The notes under the pieces were generated by a model. The model did no database searches. It was not told the origin of the DNA and saw only the letters and a program-made list of their open reading frames with translations. From assembly GCA_030666985.1 (NCBI GenBank), contig DAOUWT010000012.1:1-22103 (forward strand): a stretch of DNA of 22,103 nucleotides, read 5' to 3'. Within the stretch, counting starts at the first letter, position 1. The number at the start of each line of letters is the position of its first letter. Shown here in pieces: positions 7,727 through 15,814 of this stretch. This DNA is from Chloroflexota bacterium (GTDB lineage Bacteria > Chloroflexota > Anaerolineae > Anaerolineales > UBA11858). Both the position numbers and the translations under genes were made by a program.

Positions 7727-8750
7727 CCCTGATTTCTCTTTGGAAGACCTGCTGTGGGTGGGGGGGGAAGGTGGGATGGAAAAAGAGTTGCTGGAGAGGG
7801 CGGGCGTCTCGTTTGCGGAGATACCGGCGGCGGGCCTGCACGGGGTGGGGCTGCGGGCCTTCCCCGGGAACGTGTTGCAGATCCTCAAGGGTGTGGCCCA
7901 GGCCCGGGGCCTGCTGCGCGAGTTCCGCCCCGACGTGATGCTCTTCACCGGAGGGTATGTGGCCGTCCCCGTTGCCTTGGCGGGCCTCAGCGTTCCCAGC
8001 GTGCTCTACGTCCCCGATATCGAGCCGGGACTGGCCCTGAAAACCCTGGCCTTCTTTGCCGGCGAGATCGCCGTCACCGCCGAGGCTTCGCTAGCTTATT
8101 TTCCACCTCGGAAACGTGTCTCGGTAACGGGATACCCCGTCCGCCCAGGACTAGACAACTGGACCCGAGAAGATGCCCGGCAGGCCTTCGAGCTACAAGA
8201 GGATTTACCCGTGCTCCTGGTTTTTGGCGGCAGCAAAGGCGCTCGCTCACTGAATAGCGCTCTCAGGGCCGTTTTGCCGGATTTACTGGCGGAGATGCAA
8301 GTTATCCACATTTCAGGTCATTTGGATTGGGACGAGGCGCAGGCCGCTCAAGAAGAATTGCCTTTCGAGCACAAAGAGCGTTACCGGGTTTTTCCCTACT
8401 TGCACGCGGAGATGGGAGCGGCTTTGCGGGTTGCTGATTTGGTACTCTCACGGGCAGGCGCTTCGGTACTGGGCGAATTTCCCCTCTTTGGGCTGCCGGC
8501 CATTTTAGTCCCTTATCCCCATGCTTGGCGCTACCAGAAGGTCAATGCCCGCTATCTTGCCGGGCACGGGGCTGCCCTTGTAGTCCGGGATGAAGAGTTG
8601 CCAGCGCGTATCCTGCCCCTTGTGCGTGAATTGATGGGCGATCCCGCTCGCCGCAAAAAGATGAGCGAAGCCATGCGTGAACTCGCTCACCCCAAAGCTG
8701 CTCGAGAAATTGCGCGGATTTTGGAGAGAAATAGACAGTCGGGAGAGTGA
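7647..8750 (+). CDS. murG: MurG, lipid I to lipid II GlcNAc transferase
   Basis: Membrane-associated GT-B glycosyltransferase, 367 aa, that adds GlcNAc from UDP-GlcNAc to lipid I. The N-terminal glycine loop is GGTGGGVYP (8-16), followed by FTGGYVAVP (100-108), VTGYPVR (160-166), the second glycine loop VFGGSKGARSLN (192-203), and the donor site SRAGASVLGEFPLFGLP (268-284) with PYPHAWRYQKVNA (289-301). GTG 7647 is chosen because of the strong Shine-Dalgarno and because it puts the glycine loop at the N-terminus. Two acceptor-domain motifs differ from the E. coli pattern: the His after GGTGG is Gly13, and the usual HEQN stretch reads YVPD (121-124). The donor-domain Glu277, Gln297 and Asn300 are kept. 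The first part of the gene is much richer in GC than the rest. No other family fits; these changes may be lineage-typical. Confidence 0.9.
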   Translation: MRLLICAGGTGGGVYPALVVLQAIENNPDFSLEDLLWVGGEGGMEKELLERAGVSFAEIPAAGLHGVGLRAFPGNVLQILKGVAQARGLLREFRPDVMLFTGGYVAVPVALAGLSVPSVLYVPDIEPGLALKTLAFFAGEIAVTAEASLAYFPPRKRVSVTGYPVRPGLDNWTREDARQAFELQEDLPVLLVFGGSKGARSLNSALRAVLPDLLAEMQVIHISGHLDWDEAQAAQEELPFEHKERYRVFPYLHAEMGAALRVADLVLSRAGASVLGEFPLFGLPAILVPYPHAWRYQKVNARYLAGHGAALVVRDEELPARILPLVRELMGDPARRKKMSEAMRELAHPKAAREIARILERNRQSGE

Positions 8751-8753
8751 GCC

Positions 8754-9347
8754 ATGATATCGATTTGGGTTGTATTTTGGATGCTTGTTGTAATTTTCAG
8801 TATTGTAGGGGCTTTCCGAGGCTGGGTGAAAGAGCTGCTGGTTATTTTTAGCGTGATTTTAGCTTTATTCCTTCTGCATATTTCAGGAGAATATCTTGGC
8901 CTTGTTCAGCCTTTCACTAAAGTTCTCGAGGGTGTTGACGCTAAGGCGGCGTTCAGCGTTCTCGAAGAAGCGACCCAAGAGGCGTTAAGAGTCCAGTTCT
9001 GGATACGAGCCCTGATAGTCATTTCCTTGGCTGTCTTTGGGTACCAAACTCCTAACATATCGTTCATTAAAGACAAAGCGCGCCGTGAGCAGATCCAAGA
9101 TATTCTTTTTGGCGCTGTCCTTGGAGCCATGAATGGCTATTTAATTATTGGATCGTTGTGGGCTTATATGGATTCTGCTCATTACTTGTTCGAGACTTAT
9201 ATTTCAGGGCCCGAGGCGGGGACAGAATTAGGAGATAAAGCTTTAAGCATGATACAGAATTTGCCGCCCAACTTTTTTAGTAGTGAAGCTGGATTGTTAA
9301 TGGCGGTTGGAGTTGCATTTTTATTTGTGTTAGTGGTTTTCATTTGA
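8754..9347 (+). CDS. CvpA-like integral membrane protein
   Basis: Membrane protein of 197 aa, with GAFRGWVKELLVIFSVILA near the N-terminus (19-37), resembling the GxxRGxxxE signature of the CvpA (colicin V production) family. It has about four hydrophobic segments: about 4-18, 27-45, 85-95, and 118-136, plus a hydrophobic C-terminus (180-197). CvpA-family proteins have been linked to colicin V secretion and envelope robustness, with no settled biochemical role. A good Shine-Dalgarno (GGGAGAG, 8741-8747) precedes the ATG. Its stop overlaps the murC start as TGATG, so it is translated within the wall-synthesis operon. That placement suggests an envelope or division role, which is inference. Base composition is more AT-rich than murG and murC around it. 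Family assignment rests on the N-terminal motif and topology. Confidence 0.6.
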   Translation: MISIWVVFWMLVVIFSIVGAFRGWVKELLVIFSVILALFLLHISGEYLGLVQPFTKVLEGVDAKAAFSVLEEATQEALRVQFWIRALIVISLAVFGYQTPNISFIKDKARREQIQDILFGAVLGAMNGYLIIGSLWAYMDSAHYLFETYISGPEAGTELGDKALSMIQNLPPNFFSSEAGLLMAVGVAFLFVLVVFI

Positions 9348-10726
9348 TGAAAGAACACATACACTTCATTGGGATTGGTGGAACTGGTCTTTCGGCTATT
9401 GCCCGTGTTTTACTGGAGCAAGGCCATAAGGTCAGCGGTTCTGACCGCAAATATTCTTCATTCGCTCAGGCCGTGGAGCAGGCCGGAGCGCAGGTAACGG
9501 TAGGGCACAAGGCCGAAAACATTCAGGGTGCCAATATCGTTATCCGCTCTTCCGCCATCCCAGATGATAACGTGGAAGTCCAGGCCGCCCTCCAAGCCGG
9601 CATCCCCGTTCTCAAACGGGTGGATTTCCTGGGCCGGTTGATGGCAGGCCAGCTTGGTGTGGCCGTGGCCGGGACGCACGGAAAAACCACCACCACCTCG
9701 ATGATAGTTTGGATGCTGAGCGCTTTGGATCAGAACCCCACCTTCATTGTGGGCGGCGTTGTCCAAAACCTGGGCGTGAACGCTGGGGCCGGGACGGGGC
9801 CTGTTTTCGTGATTGAAGCAGACGAGTATGATTATATGTTTTTAGGACTTGATCCCCAAATTGCTGTGGTCACGAACGTGGAGCACGATCACCCCGATAT
9901 CTTCCCCACCCCGGAGGCTTTTCGCCAAGCCTTCCGCGATTTTGGGGGACGCCTGGCCCCGGGCGGGGTGCTCTTATTCTGCGCCGACGATGAGGGTGCG
10001 GCCCAGTTAGCCGCTGAGGTGAAAGCAGAGCACGAAACGCTATCTTACGGTATTGGCAGCACTCATCTGGTATATCACGCTCAAGCTCTGCGTCTCAACG
10101 AGCGGGGCGGCTTCACATTCGATCTTTACAAAGCCGGTAACGAAGAGCCAGAAGCAGCCGCTATTGCCCTGCAAATCCCCGGAAAGCACAACGTCCAGAA
10201 TGCGCTGGCAGCCTTGGCCGTTGCCGACCAATTGGAGTTATCCCTGCCAGCAGCGGCCCAAGCTCTTGCAGAGTTCCAGGGCAGCAAAAGACGCTTCGAG
10301 GTGCGCGGCGAATTTGCTGGAGTGACCATCATTGACGACTACGCCCATCACCCCACTGAAATCCAGGTCACTTTGGAGGCGGCCCGGGAGAAATATCCCC
10401 AGCAGACCATTTGGGCCCTGTGGCAGCCGCATACTTTTTCGCGCACGCGGACTTTGTTCGAGCGTTTTACGCAGGCCTTTGGGGCCGCGGACCGGGTGAT
10501 TGTCACCAAAGTTTTTCCGGCTCGGGAACCCATCCCCCCCGATTTTTCGGCGCAGGATGTTGTGGACGCCATGGAACACCCCGCTGCCCTTCATTTGCCC
10601 GAATTGGAGGACGTGACCGAATTTTTGGCCGAGAATCTCTCCCCCGGTGATGTTTTATTGACCCTCACCGCTGGAGACGCCATCCAAATAAGCGCGCAAC
10701 TGGCCGAGCGTTTTGGGCAGGGCTAA
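9347..10726 (+). CDS. murC: UDP-MurNAc:L-Ala ligase MurC
   Basis: Cytoplasmic ligase, 459 aa, that adds L-alanine to UDP-MurNAc, starting the stem peptide. The N-terminal nucleotide-binding motif is FIGIGGTGLSAIAR (7-20). The P-loop is GTHGKTTTT (109-117, Lys113), followed by EADEYD (157-162), NVEHDHPD (177-184), GKHN (279-282), RRFE (315-318), DDYAHHPTE (330-338) and WQPHTFSRT (359-367). The histidine motif and EADE identify MurC. An in-frame TTG at 9344 would add one residue, but ATG 9347, overlapping the upstream stop as TGATG, is the likelier start. There is no separate Shine-Dalgarno, as expected for coupled translation. In many clusters murB follows; here a hairpin and a 63-aa gene follow instead. 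Confidence 0.95.
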   Translation: MKEHIHFIGIGGTGLSAIARVLLEQGHKVSGSDRKYSSFAQAVEQAGAQVTVGHKAENIQGANIVIRSSAIPDDNVEVQAALQAGIPVLKRVDFLGRLMAGQLGVAVAGTHGKTTTTSMIVWMLSALDQNPTFIVGGVVQNLGVNAGAGTGPVFVIEADEYDYMFLGLDPQIAVVTNVEHDHPDIFPTPEAFRQAFRDFGGRLAPGGVLLFCADDEGAAQLAAEVKAEHETLSYGIGSTHLVYHAQALRLNERGGFTFDLYKAGNEEPEAAAIALQIPGKHNVQNALAALAVADQLELSLPAAAQALAEFQGSKRRFEVRGEFAGVTIIDDYAHHPTEIQVTLEAAREKYPQQTIWALWQPHTFSRTRTLFERFTQAFGAADRVIVTKVFPAREPIPPDFSAQDVVDAMEHPAALHLPELEDVTEFLAENLSPGDVLLTLTAGDAIQISAQLAERFGQG

Positions 10727-10745
10727 GGTATCATCTCAATATTTT

Positions 10746-10798
10746 GGGGCAAAGACTTCCGAAGTCTTCAAGCCCTTAGACTTCGGAAGTCTTGCCCC
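10746..10798. repeat. Long hairpin with AGACTTCCGAAGTCT arms
   Basis: Arm 10746-10767 (GGGGCAAAGACTTCCGAAG, continuing TCT) pairs with 10778-10798 over about 21 bp with one bulged A and a 10-nt loop. Each arm is itself nearly palindromic. A run of five T residues follows at 10802-10806, so it could act as a terminator or processing site in the murC-ddl interval, or be a mobile palindrome. Confidence 0.8.
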
Positions 10799-10846
10799 TG
10801 GTTTTTGAAGTGATACAAGATATGGGCTAACGAGGAAAAATTGATC

Positions 10847-11038
10847 ATGGAATTAGAAACCCTGAAAGACGACCATAAACGCATCTTCGAATCCGCCCTT
10901 GATATTTCTCCGACGCTGCGTTTACGAGCGCACGAGGATGTTTTACAGGCAATGGATGAGGAGGAACGTCCCTCGCTCATAGAAAGGTTTTCAATGGATT
11001 TGCTCTCTCGTATTGTAGAGTGTATCGAGGAGTTGTAG
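10847..11038 (+). CDS. Small acidic helical protein, function unknown
   Basis: A 63-aa soluble protein that I do not recognise. It starts MELETLKDDHKRIFESALD and is rich in Glu, Asp, Leu and Arg, with no cysteine pair, signal peptide or membrane segment. The pattern suggests two or three amphipathic helices. ATG 10847 is preferred over the in-frame TTG at 10841 because GAGGA at 10832-10836 is well spaced from it. The stop is 5 nt before the ddl ATG, and the gene is co-directional, so it is probably cotranslated with ddl. This interval often holds murB in other dcw clusters, but the protein is far too short to be MurB. It may be a lineage-specific regulator or adaptor; that is a guess from context. 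Confidence 0.55.
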   Translation: MELETLKDDHKRIFESALDISPTLRLRAHEDVLQAMDEEERPSLIERFSMDLLSRIVECIEEL

Positions 11039-11043
11039 GAGAA

Positions 11044-12162
11044 ATGACCACAGATAAAAAATTACGTTTAGGTGTTATTTTTGGAGGCCGTTCCGGCGAA
11101 CACGAGGTCTCTCTATCTTCTGCTCGTTCGGTGCTGGATGCCCTGAACACCGATAAATACACCATCACACAGATTGGTATCACCAAAGCCGGTGTCTGGC
11201 TGGCCGGTGAAAATGTCTGGGACGTGTTCCAAGAAGGAAATATCGAAGAACTTACACCAGCCGCTCTCTTGCCCATCCCGGAGCGTTCGGCTTTATACAC
11301 TTTGAAATCTGGTAAAATTGACGAAGTTTTGCAAATATTTGCCGAATTGGATGTGATATTCCCCGTTCTGCATGGCACATTCGGAGAAGATGGCACGCTC
11401 CAAGGATTGCTAGAGATGGCCGACTTGGCGTATGTTGGCGCAGGCGTCTTAGGCTCATCCGTGGGGATGGACAAAGGCGTTTTCAAAGATGTCATGCGTG
11501 CCAATGGGATTCCGGTTGTTGAATCCGAACTTGTTTTGCGCCGCGAAATCGAAGAAGACATAGAAGCTGTTGTGGCACGCGCGGAGGCGGTAGCCCCCTA
11601 TCCCCTATTTATCAAACCCGCGAACATGGGTTCTTCCGTAGGGGTGTACAAATGCAAAACGCCAGAAGATTTGAGAGCAGGCTTGCGTGGTGCGGCCCGT
11701 TATGACCGCCGAATCTTGGTAGAGCGTGCGGTCAATGCCCGTGAAATTGAACTAAGCGTCTTGGGTAACGATGACCCCAAAGTCTCTATTCCCGGCGAAA
11801 TTTGCCCTACCACGGAGTTCTACTCTTACGAGGCCAAATACCATGACGACAGCTCAGAGCTGTTTATCCCGGCTCCCATCTCCTCGGAGAAGACACTCTA
11901 TCTCCAGGAGCTTGCCATTCGAGCTTATAAGGCCATCGATTGTGCCGGAATGGCGCGGGCTGATTTCATGCTCGATAAGGATACCGGAAAGTTGTACCTC
12001 AACGAGGTCAACACCATCCCCGGATTTACCCCCATCAGCATGTATCCCAAGCTCTGGGACGCGAGCGGTCTGGCATACCCGGAGTTGATCGACGAATTGA
12101 TTGAGTTGGCGCTGGAACGCCGCGCCGAACGTGATAAGACTGAATGGTGTTTCGAACGCTGA
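11044..12162 (+). CDS. ddl: D-alanine--D-alanine ligase Ddl
   Basis: ATP-grasp ligase, 372 aa, that joins two D-alanines to make the dipeptide used by MurF. Visible motifs are FGGRSGEHEVSLSSA (13-27), HGTFGEDGTLQG (110-121), LFIKPANMGSSVGV (188-201), EFYSYEAKY (258-266) and NEVNTIPGFT (320-329). The tyrosine-containing YSYEAKY loop is of the D-Ala-D-Ala type rather than the D-Ala-D-Lac resistance type, so glycopeptide resistance is not suggested. An upstream in-frame GTG at 11020 would overlap the small gene; ATG 11044 starts the conserved region at the usual distance and has purine-rich sequence before it. Length is normal. It is the last gene before the repeat-bounded ftsQAZ block. Confidence 0.95.
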   Translation: MTTDKKLRLGVIFGGRSGEHEVSLSSARSVLDALNTDKYTITQIGITKAGVWLAGENVWDVFQEGNIEELTPAALLPIPERSALYTLKSGKIDEVLQIFAELDVIFPVLHGTFGEDGTLQGLLEMADLAYVGAGVLGSSVGMDKGVFKDVMRANGIPVVESELVLRREIEEDIEAVVARAEAVAPYPLFIKPANMGSSVGVYKCKTPEDLRAGLRGAARYDRRILVERAVNAREIELSVLGNDDPKVSIPGEICPTTEFYSYEAKYHDDSSELFIPAPISSEKTLYLQELAIRAYKAIDCAGMARADFMLDKDTGKLYLNEVNTIPGFTPISMYPKLWDASGLAYPELIDELIELALERRAERDKTEWCFER

Positions 12163-12166
12163 ATTG

Positions 12167-12289
12167 TGGGTCTCTGAGAACTTATGGGATTGAGAATAAA
12201 ATGAAGCGTAAAGCGTGATGTGTGAATTGCTCGGTCACGTTTCACGCTTTACGTTTCACTAACAAACCCCGCGAAATCCCTAAGAGCCT
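12167..12289. repeat. Composite inverted repeat, left copy
   Basis: Three parts are present. The outer word TGGGTCTCTGAGAACTT is at 12167-12183. A palindromic heptamer stretch has arms 12202-12225 and 12235-12258 (20 of 24 paired). The core at 12247-12289 includes ACAAACCCCGCGAAATCCC. The core is the reverse complement of 15815-15857 at 42 of 43 bases, and the outer word matches the complement of 15952-15968 at 15 of 17. It fills the ddl-ftsQ gap. Confidence 0.9.
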
Positions 12290-12312
12290 TAATTGTGTAG
12301 TCGAGTGTTTTT

Positions 12313-13263
12313 ATGAGTAAACGAAGATCTTCGAAAGCAGAAAAAGTACGCTCCCGCCAAAGAAAACAAAGGCCTGAGTCTGCTTTCCTGTCTTCGAAGA
12401 GAGAGTCTCGAAACACTTCCCGCCGCTCCCCGCAGGTTATGGTTCGAGGCGGCAGAGGCTCAACGAACACAGCCAGCCAGAAAAATAGCCCCTCTCCCCG
12501 CCGCCGTTATGATGTTAGCCTCTCTGCGCCGGGAGCAGAAATCCGCCTGCCAGCTCTCCCCGTTATTCAGGATTATTGGCAAATTGCCTCCGGTTTCTTG
12601 ACAGCAGCCTTGACGGTTTTATTAGTATTTTTATGGAATTCGCCCACATTTCAGGTGAGCCAGATCGAAGTTCAGGGTCTGGAGCGCTTTACGGAGCAGG
12701 AAATTTCTCGTGCCATAGATGTCCTTGGAAGGCCATCTTTTTCGCTCGTTCCTGCTAATTTGCGGGCCGATTTGGAGAACACCTACCAAGGTTTGGAGGA
12801 GGTGCAGGTCAAGGTTGATTGGCCAGCGGTTGTGGTTGTGACCGTTGAAGAGCGCCAACCTGTTTTGGTGTGGAACTGGGAAGGAACCGTGTCTTGGATT
12901 GATGCCAATGGGGTTGGTTTCAAACCCCGGGGCGACAGTGAAGGTCTCATCCAGGTGCAAGCATTAGCACCTCCCCCGGGCCGGGGTGAGGACCAATTTG
13001 CCTCCCCCGAATTGCTTCGAGCTGTGGTTGCTCTTGCGGAGTATGCACCTGCCAGTGCGCCACTGATTTATGATGAGAAGTATGGATTGGGATGGCAAGA
13101 CCAGCGTGGTTGGCTGGTATGTTTTGGCTTTGACGGCGCTGATGTGGCGGTAAAACAGTTAGTTTACCAGGCTATTGTCAAGCGTTTAGAAGAGCAGAAT
13201 ATCCATCCGGCCCTGATAAGTGTTGAGTACGTCAATGCACCCTATTATCGATTGGAGCGTTGA
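12313..13263 (+). CDS. ftsQ: FtsQ/DivIB-like division protein
   Basis: Bitopic divisome protein, 316 aa, that links the FtsL/FtsB complex to the septal synthase. The cytoplasmic tail (1-85) is unusually long and very basic, rich in Arg, Lys and Ser. One membrane segment follows (about 90-108). The start of the POTRA domain, FQVSQIEVQGLERFTEQEI (113-131), is typical, and the beta domain follows to about 310. Assignment rests on topology, the POTRA pattern and its place before ftsA and ftsZ. No clear Shine-Dalgarno precedes ATG 12313. Its stop at 13261-13263 lies just before the ftsA ATG. Confidence 0.85.
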   Translation: MSKRRSSKAEKVRSRQRKQRPESAFLSSKRESRNTSRRSPQVMVRGGRGSTNTASQKNSPSPRRRYDVSLSAPGAEIRLPALPVIQDYWQIASGFLTAALTVLLVFLWNSPTFQVSQIEVQGLERFTEQEISRAIDVLGRPSFSLVPANLRADLENTYQGLEEVQVKVDWPAVVVVTVEERQPVLVWNWEGTVSWIDANGVGFKPRGDSEGLIQVQALAPPPGRGEDQFASPELLRAVVALAEYAPASAPLIYDEKYGLGWQDQRGWLVCFGFDGADVAVKQLVYQAIVKRLEEQNIHPALISVEYVNAPYYRLER

Positions 13264-13268
13264 ATTTC

Positions 13269-14510
13269 ATGGAAGCCCCTATTATTGTTGGGATTGATGT
13301 TGGAACTACCAAAATATGCACCTTAGTTGCCCGTGTAGAGGCGGAAAATGACTTCCGGATTCTGGGAGTTGGTATTGAACCTTCTCGTGGGATGCGGAAG
13401 GGCGTGGTGATGGACATTGACGAACTTCAGAGAGCTATTGCTCGTTCGATAGAAAAAGCAGAGCGCACCTCTGGACTGGAGATCACCTCCGCTCAAATCA
13501 GTTTGGCGGGGTCGCATGTTTCATCGCTCAATAACAAAGGCGCAAGTGGTATTTCGGGCGGCATAGTGGATCAGAGCGATGTTTTACGGGCCTTAGATGC
13601 CGCTCAAGCAGTCTCCATTCCTCATAATCGCGAGATCATCCACGTTATACAACGCGGTTTCTCCATAGATGACCAAGATGGTATTCGCAAACCAATTGGG
13701 ATGCACGGGTATCGTTTGGAAGTAGAAGCACATATCATCACTGCGTCTACTACTTCCTTAGACAATTTGGAGCAAAGTGTAAACGCTGCGGGAGTGGATG
13801 TAGAGGCCTTTATCTTGAACCCCCTTGCTTCGGCAGAAACTGTACTAACAGAAATAGAGCGAGAGATGGGCGTAGTCGTCTGCGATATAGGCGGAGGAAC
13901 CACCGATTTGGCAATTTACATCAATGGCGATGTTTGGCATACCATGGTTTTGTCAGTTGGCGGTAATCACCTCACCTCGGACATCGCTCATGGCCTTCGT
14001 TTACCTTTGAAGCAGGCTGAAGAAGTCAAGCTCCAACATGGACACGCTTTGCAGTCAGAGATTGCTTCTGGTGATGTCTTTCATATTCGTCCTTTTGGAG
14101 ACCAGGAACAAGTTCAGTACAGCCGGCGTGATTTAGCCCTGGTCATCGAAGCCCGCTTGGAGGAAATTTTTGCCCTCATCCGCCAGGAAATCAAGCGTTC
14201 GGGATATGATGGCCTATTGCCAGCGGGGATGGTACTTACAGGCGGAGTGAGTACTCTACCAGGCATAAAGACCTTAGCTCGTGCAGTTTTCGATTTCCCA
14301 GTCCGAATCGCGGGGCCGGAAGGCTTGAAGGGTATGACTGACCAGCTCCACTCACCCGCTTATTCGACGAGCATCGGCTTGTTGATTTGGACAATTTTGA
14401 TGAATACAGTCTCTTATGAGAAAAAGGCAAGCCGGAGCCGTTTCTCTCGCGGAGGCCCTACGTTCAATTTGAGAACCATCCTTAGCTTTTTAAGGCGATT
14501 ATTACCATAG
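13269..14510 (+). CDS. ftsA: Cell division protein FtsA
   Basis: Actin-like ATPase, 413 aa, that tethers FtsZ filaments to the membrane and recruits later divisome proteins. Phosphate-binding motifs are IVGIDVGTTKICTLVA (6-21) and VVCDIGGGTTDLAIY (203-217). The adenosine motif LTGGVSTLPGI lies in the C-terminal third. The 1C domain occupies roughly 85-165. The extreme C-terminus, NLRTILSFLRRLLP, is an amphipathic basic helix of the kind that binds membrane. ATG 13269 is preferred over the in-frame TTG at 13260, since GGAG at 13254-13257 is correctly spaced from it. It lies five bases after the ftsQ stop. Confidence 0.95.
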   Translation: MEAPIIVGIDVGTTKICTLVARVEAENDFRILGVGIEPSRGMRKGVVMDIDELQRAIARSIEKAERTSGLEITSAQISLAGSHVSSLNNKGASGISGGIVDQSDVLRALDAAQAVSIPHNREIIHVIQRGFSIDDQDGIRKPIGMHGYRLEVEAHIITASTTSLDNLEQSVNAAGVDVEAFILNPLASAETVLTEIEREMGVVVCDIGGGTTDLAIYINGDVWHTMVLSVGGNHLTSDIAHGLRLPLKQAEEVKLQHGHALQSEIASGDVFHIRPFGDQEQVQYSRRDLALVIEARLEEIFALIRQEIKRSGYDGLLPAGMVLTGGVSTLPGIKTLARAVFDFPVRIAGPEGLKGMTDQLHSPAYSTSIGLLIWTILMNTVSYEKKASRSRFSRGGPTFNLRTILSFLRRLLP

Positions 14511-14713
14511 AGGATGTCGGAAAAATAACCTGGATAGTGAGGTCTCCAGACCGAACGGGTACGCTGCCAACACTATCGCTCGGTTGCAAACCTTCGCTAT
14601 CCCGCAAGAGACAAAATCATGTTTTTTACAATTTTCGGTGTCAGTTATGACCGGCAAAATTGTTCGTTTAGAAAACACAATAACCATGTTTTAGTAAAAG
14701 AGGAGAATTAAAA
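14511..14713 (+). other. ftsZ leader, non-coding
   Basis: A 203-nt gap with no credible gene. It contains a nested inverted repeat: GATAGTG (14533-14539) pairs with CACTATC (14571-14577), with GGTCTCCAGACC (14541-14552) inside. The last 100 bases are AT-rich, and a good Shine-Dalgarno (GAGGAG, 14700-14705) precedes the ftsZ start. A promoter for ftsZ is plausible, but I see no convincing -35/-10 pair. Confidence 0.5.
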
Positions 14714-15814
14714 ATGGAACCTATCAGAGAAACCGAATCTTTTGCCCGTATTAAAGTGGTAGGCGTGGGTGGAGGAGGGGGCAACGCCGTGGATCGCATG
14801 ATCGAAACAGGCTTGGATGGTATTGAGTTTGTCGCCGTGAATACTGACGCTCAAGCCATGTTACGCTCGAAAGCTAACGTCCAGGTCAGGATTGGTGATA
14901 AGCTGACCCGAGGCTTGGGCGCTGGCGGGCGACCCGAGGTTGGCCGAAATGCGGCCGAAGAGTCCGCTGAGGATTTATATGCTACTCTCAAAGGCTCAGA
15001 CATGGTCTTCATTACCGCGGGCATGGGAGGCGGCACCGGAACGGGAGCTTCTCCTGTCATTGCTCAAGTGGCCAAGGAGATCGGGGCCCTCACCATTGGT
15101 GTTGTCACCCGGCCCTTCACATTCGAGGGTAACTGCCGCATTCAAACGTCTGAAAAAGGAATCGAGGAACTCAAGAAGCAGGTTGATACCCTGATCGTGA
15201 TCCCTAACGACCGCCTTCTGCAAATCGTGAATAAACGCGCTAGCTTGCAGGAATCTTTTTCCATTGCCGATGACATTCTCCGGCAAGGTATTCAAGGAAT
15301 CTCAGAATTGATTACGGTGCCTGGCTTGATCAACCTCGACTTTGCCGATGTGCGCACGATCATGTCGGAGGGTGGGGCGGCTTTGATGGCGGTTGGCGAG
15401 GCCACAGGTGAAGAGCGTGCTCGTGAAGCCGCTGAACAGGCTATGTCTAGCGAATTGCTAGATATTACCATTGATGGGGCCCGGGGCATCTTGTTCAACG
15501 TCACCGGTGGCCCTGATCTCTCCCTTTACGAGGTCAACCAGGCGGCGGCAATCATCAAAGAGACGGCTCATCCTGAGGTCAACCTTATCTTCGGGGCCGT
15601 CATTGATCCTGATATGGCCGACAAGTTGCGCATTACAGTGATTGCCACTGGCTTCGAGCGCACAGGCATGCCGCGCAATATCATGGAGAGCACCGTTGAA
15701 CGTCCTCGAAGACGTCCTGGCGAGGCGCGAGACAAGGAATTCCAACCCCGTTCCTTTAATACAGAGGATTTGGACATTCCTACCTTCTTGCGGAACCGGT
15801 CGCGTAATAAATAG
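14714..15814 (+). CDS. ftsZ: Cell division protein FtsZ
   Basis: Tubulin-like GTPase, 366 aa, that assembles the cytokinetic ring. The N-terminal nucleotide loop is VVGVGGGGGNAVDRM (15-29). The tubulin signature is GGGTGTGASP (105-114), where the common Ala is Ser113. RPFTFEG lies at 133-139. The T7 catalytic loop NLDFADV (207-213) has both acidic residues. A short linker leads to the conserved C-terminal peptide DLDIPTFLRNR, the docking site for FtsA and other partners. The start is set by AGAGGAG upstream and by the conserved N-terminal spacing. A separate 203-nt leader suggests that ftsZ can be expressed apart from ftsQA. Confidence 0.98.
   Translation: MEPIRETESFARIKVVGVGGGGGNAVDRMIETGLDGIEFVAVNTDAQAMLRSKANVQVRIGDKLTRGLGAGGRPEVGRNAAEESAEDLYATLKGSDMVFITAGMGGGTGTGASPVIAQVAKEIGALTIGVVTRPFTFEGNCRIQTSEKGIEELKKQVDTLIVIPNDRLLQIVNKRASLQESFSIADDILRQGIQGISELITVPGLINLDFADVRTIMSEGGAALMAVGEATGEERAREAAEQAMSSELLDITIDGARGILFNVTGGPDLSLYEVNQAAAIIKETAHPEVNLIFGAVIDPDMADKLRITVIATGFERTGMPRNIMESTVERPRRRPGEARDKEFQPRSFNTEDLDIPTFLRNRSRNK

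Noticed and set aside
8302..8310. Perfect DnaA box TTATCCACA
   Set aside because: Single copy inside the murG coding sequence, with no AT-rich unwinding region or neighbouring boxes; best taken as chance.
11044..12162. Ddl as a D-Ala-D-Lac (glycopeptide resistance) ligase
   Set aside because: The specificity loop is EFYSYEAKY, the tyrosine-containing D-Ala-D-Ala type.
14511..14713. A -35/-10 promoter for ftsZ
   Set aside because: Candidate hexamers had poor matches or wrong spacing, so only a non-coding leader is reported.
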